From Pseudomonadota bacterium (lineage in GTDB: Bacteria; Pseudomonadota; Gammaproteobacteria; Steroidobacterales; Steroidobacteraceae): a DNA stretch of 64,000 nt. Each line of letters begins with the position of its first letter. The stretch's first letter is position 1. The notes under the pieces are model-generated. The model did not search any database and was not told the DNA's origin. It saw only the letters and a list, made by a program, of their open reading frames with translations. Location of the stretch: positions 1-64,000 of the forward strand of contig JAEWLQ010000062.1 in assembly GCA_023457495.1 (NCBI GenBank), in the 5' to 3' direction. This document shows positions 61,786-64,000 of the stretch, piece after piece. Made by a program: the position numbers and the translations under genes.

Positions 61786-63138
61786 ATGACTCATCCCGAC
61801 ACCATCGTCGCAGCGGCAACGCCTCCCGGACGCGGGGGCGTCGGGGTGGTGCGGCTGTCCGGATCGAAGGCGCCGGAGATCGCGGCCAACGTGCTCGGCG
61901 ATCTGCCACCGCCGCGGCTGGCGACGCTGACACCATTTCTCGACGAATGCGGCAGCGCGATCGACGTCGGCATCGCATTGTTCTTCCCCGGCCCGCATTC
62001 CTACACCGGCGAGCACGTGCTCGAGCTGCAGGGCCATGGCGGACCGGTGGTGCTGGAACGGCTGATCGAACGCTGCCTCGCCCTGGGGGCGCGCCGCGCG
62101 CGTCCCGGCGAATTCACCGAACGCGCCTTCCTCAACGACAAGATCGATCTCGCGCAGGCGGAAGCCGTGGCGGACCTCATCGATGCGGGATCGCGCGATG
62201 CCGCCCGCGCGGCGATGCGCTCGCTGCAGGGTGAATTCTCCGGCATGGTCCAGGGACTCACCGATGCGCTGATCGACCTGCGCACCTACGTCGAAGCCGC
62301 GATCGATTTCCCGGAGGAGGAGATCGATTTCCTCGCCGACGCCGCGCTGACCGATCGCCTAACTAGCGTTCGCGGCCATTTCGACGCGGTGGCCGCCGCC
62401 GCGCGCCAGGGCCGCCTGCTGCGCGACGGCATCACGGTGGTGCTCGCGGGCCGTCCCAACACTGGGAAGTCCAGCCTGCTCAACCGCCTCGCGGGCTACG
62501 ACGCCGCGATCGTCACGGCCATCCCGGGCACGACCCGCGACATCGTGCGCGAGCGGATCGACATCGATGGTCTGCCGCTGCACGTGCTCGACACCGCCGG
62601 TCTGCGCGAGTCGGAAGACGTGGTGGAGCGCGAGGGCGTGCGGCGCGCCGCCGCCGAAATGTCGCGCGCCGACCGCGTGTTGTTCGTGATCGACTCGGCC
62701 GAGGATCCGGATGCACGTGCGTTCGCGGAAGAACGCGGCCGGCTACCCGCCGACGTGCCGGTCACGCTCGTCTTCAACAAGATAGACCTCGCATCGGGTT
62801 TGCCCGTAAGCGAAACCATTTCGGGACCACCTCGCGTTCACGTTTCGGCGGTGACCGGCGACGGACTCGACGTGCTGCGCGTGCACCTCAAGGATTGCGT
62901 CAGCTACCAGAGCGCGGACAGTGGCAGCATCTCCGCGCGGCGCCGCCACCTGGACGCGCTGGCGCGCGCGCGGCAGTGCGTCGAGATCGCAGCGCACCAA
63001 CTCGCCGAGCGGCGCGCGGGCGAGCTCGTCGCCGAGGAATTACGCGCTGCACAACGGGCGCTCGAAGAGATAACCGGAATATTCACCGCGGATGACTTGT
63101 TAGGCCGTATCTTCGGATCGTTCTGCATAGGAAAATAG
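61786..63138 (+). CDS. mnmE: tRNA modification GTPase MnmE
   Basis: GTPase of 450 residues that, with MnmG, modifies U34 of certain tRNAs. The N-terminal block DTIVAAATPPGRGGVGVVRL, the G1 loop AGRPNTGKSSLLNRLAGYDA, G2/G3 TTRDIVRERID and DTAGLRES, and G4 NKIDLA are present, with the required C-terminal CIGK. The start is ATG at 61786, which leaves four residues before DTIVA as in E. coli; GTG at 61756 is in frame and possible. It closes the conserved rpmH to mnmE cluster. Confidence 0.95.
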   Translation: MTHPDTIVAAATPPGRGGVGVVRLSGSKAPEIAANVLGDLPPPRLATLTPFLDECGSAIDVGIALFFPGPHSYTGEHVLELQGHGGPVVLERLIERCLALGARRARPGEFTERAFLNDKIDLAQAEAVADLIDAGSRDAARAAMRSLQGEFSGMVQGLTDALIDLRTYVEAAIDFPEEEIDFLADAALTDRLTSVRGHFDAVAAAARQGRLLRDGITVVLAGRPNTGKSSLLNRLAGYDAAIVTAIPGTTRDIVRERIDIDGLPLHVLDTAGLRESEDVVEREGVRRAAAEMSRADRVLFVIDSAEDPDARAFAEERGRLPADVPVTLVFNKIDLASGLPVSETISGPPRVHVSAVTGDGLDVLRVHLKDCVSYQSADSGSISARRRHLDALARARQCVEIAAHQLAERRAGELVAEELRAAQRALEEITGIFTADDLLGRIFGSFCIGK

Positions 63139-63142
63139 GCGC

Positions 63143-63571
63143 GTGTCGGTAGGCAACCCCTGTCATCCCCCGAAAGACGTCCAGCAGGCTCTCGAGAGCC
63201 TGTTCGGCCAGCCTGTCGGTCACGTGAAGGTGATCCAGTATTCCATCTACGTGCGTTTCCACTGGCGCGCGATCGCGACCACGCGGCCGAACCGCATCTA
63301 CCTGCGCGGCAGCGGCAAAGAGTTCTTCGCCGACGGACCGCTGGTATTGCACGAGTACTTCCACGTGCTCAGGCAATGGGCCACGGGCGATCTGACGATC
63401 CCGGCCTATCTGATGGAATGTTTCCGCCGCGGCTACTGGGACAACCGCTTCGAAGTCGAAGCGCGCGAGTTCACGTCCACGGAGATCTTCCGCTACCGCT
63501 CGCTGCTCGCGCAGCACCGCGCCACGGAGCTGCCGCCCGGCGTGCGCGCGCTGCGCCGCCGCACGGCCTGA
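63143..63571 (+). CDS. Small HExxH-motif protein, putative metallopeptidase-like
   Basis: Protein of 142 residues, starting MSVGNPCHPPKDVQQ with GTG at 63143. The segment GPLVLHEYFHVLRQWATG contains HEYFH, an HExxH-type zinc site as in many metallopeptidases; a third ligand Glu could lie in FEVEAREF. It is far shorter than most peptidases, and no signal peptide is seen. The fold resembles DUF4157-like domains but that is only a guess. It follows mnmE by four bases and abuts the convergent permease gene. Confidence 0.6.
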   Translation: MSVGNPCHPPKDVQQALESLFGQPVGHVKVIQYSIYVRFHWRAIATTRPNRIYLRGSGKEFFADGPLVLHEYFHVLRQWATGDLTIPAYLMECFRRGYWDNRFEVEAREFTSTEIFRYRSLLAQHRATELPPGVRALRRRTA

Positions 63572-64000
63572 CTACCCGAGCAGTCCTTCGCGGCGATACA
63601 GCCGGCCTGCTACGAACGTCAGCAACACGCCGTACACGAGCGTACTGATCACCGAAATCGCGACGTGCAGCGGCACGATCTCCTCGGCGCGCACCAGCGT
63701 CGTGAGCAGCAGGTGCTGACTCAGGAACGGCACGAACATCAGCGACGACTTGGCCTGCAGTCCCAGCATTCCGGCGAACATCAGCGGCAGGGTCGGGATC
63801 GTGATGACGAGGCCGAGATACGTCTGCGCTTCGCGATAACTCTTCGCGAATCCCGACACGATGCTGAGATAGGCCGCGCCGAACAGCACCAGCGGCGCGC
63901 AGCAGGCGATCATGCGCAGCGCCGCTGACGGACCCAGGTTCGCCGTGCTGCCGAGCTGTTCGAGCCCCACGAAACTCATGGCCACCGCGAACATGCAGAT
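63572..64000 (-). CDS. ABC-2 type transporter permease (5' end outside window)
   Basis: C-terminal part of a membrane protein, about 142 codons visible up to the window edge. It has several hydrophobic segments, such as VLFGAAYLSIVSGFAKSY, LGLVITIPTLPLMFAGMLGL and ISVISTLVYGVLLTFVAG, and ends in LYRREGLLG. This is the usual C-terminal end of ABC-2/NatB-like permeases, which export ions or drugs with an ATPase. The ATPase and the N-terminal half lie right of the window. The frame continues past 64000 without a stop. Confidence 0.78.
   Translation of the reverse strand: MCMFAVAMSFVGLEQLGSTANLGPSAALRMIACCAPLVLFGAAYLSIVSGFAKSYREAQTYLGLVITIPTLPLMFAGMLGLQAKSSLMFVPFLSQHLLLTTLVRAEEIVPLHVAISVISTLVYGVLLTFVAGRLYRREGLLG

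Overview
This is a GC-rich gammaproteobacterial chromosome segment that contains the replication origin. The dnaA-dnaN-recF-gyrB run on the minus strand faces rpmH-rnpA-yidD-yidC-mnmE on the plus strand, the usual origin layout in this class. Several TonB-dependent receptors, an aryl polyene pigment locus with a chorismatase of the XanB2 type, and the dnaA-dnaN origin position suggest a relative of Xanthomonadales, Nevskiales or Steroidobacterales. The taxonomic placement is inference from gene content only.

Positions 1-15083 hold an aryl polyene (xanthomonadin-like) locus. A minus-strand operon (4879 to beyond 1) and a plus-strand series (4927-15083) together encode a starter-unit enzyme (chorismatase), an AMP-dependent ligase, two acyl carrier proteins, ketosynthases, a ketoreductase, three hot-dog dehydratases, a thioesterase, acyl- and glycosyltransferases, a methyltransferase and a LolA-like/MMPL/lipoprotein export set. 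A strong hairpin ends the locus at 15111-15136.

Positions 15137-24792 hold a large TonB receptor with a structured leader, a bufferin-type metal-peptide operon (bufA1, MNIO-family bufB, bufC), and an ECF sigma factor/FecR/STN-domain TonB receptor signalling set. Positions 24842-28072 hold a three-gene phospholipid cassette (CDP-alcohol phosphatidyltransferase, acyltransferase, CdsA-like) and an exported nucleoside hydrolase. Positions 28136-34247 hold a TonB receptor, a YfiR-family protein, a hybrid sensor kinase and a DUF481 protein.

Positions 34249-41515 are accessory metabolism and hydrolases (amidase, amine oxidase, a Tat-signal SDR, polysaccharide deacetylase, two DUF1801 proteins, a beta-lactamase-like hydrolase, a truncated DUF2975 gene and its HTH partner). 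The last of these genes sit at a likely recombination scar near 41062. Positions 41697-46480 carry a membrane Ser/Thr kinase with a beta-propeller, a haloperoxidase-like lipoprotein, and an unusual winged-helix/FHA regulator. Positions 46487-52776 carry an ABC efflux system with its adaptor and a divergent two-component system.

Positions 52868-64000 are the conserved origin region, the membrane insertion genes, mnmE, a small HExxH protein and the end of an ABC-2 permease. No tRNA or rRNA genes, insertion sequences, prophage or CRISPR arrays were recognised.
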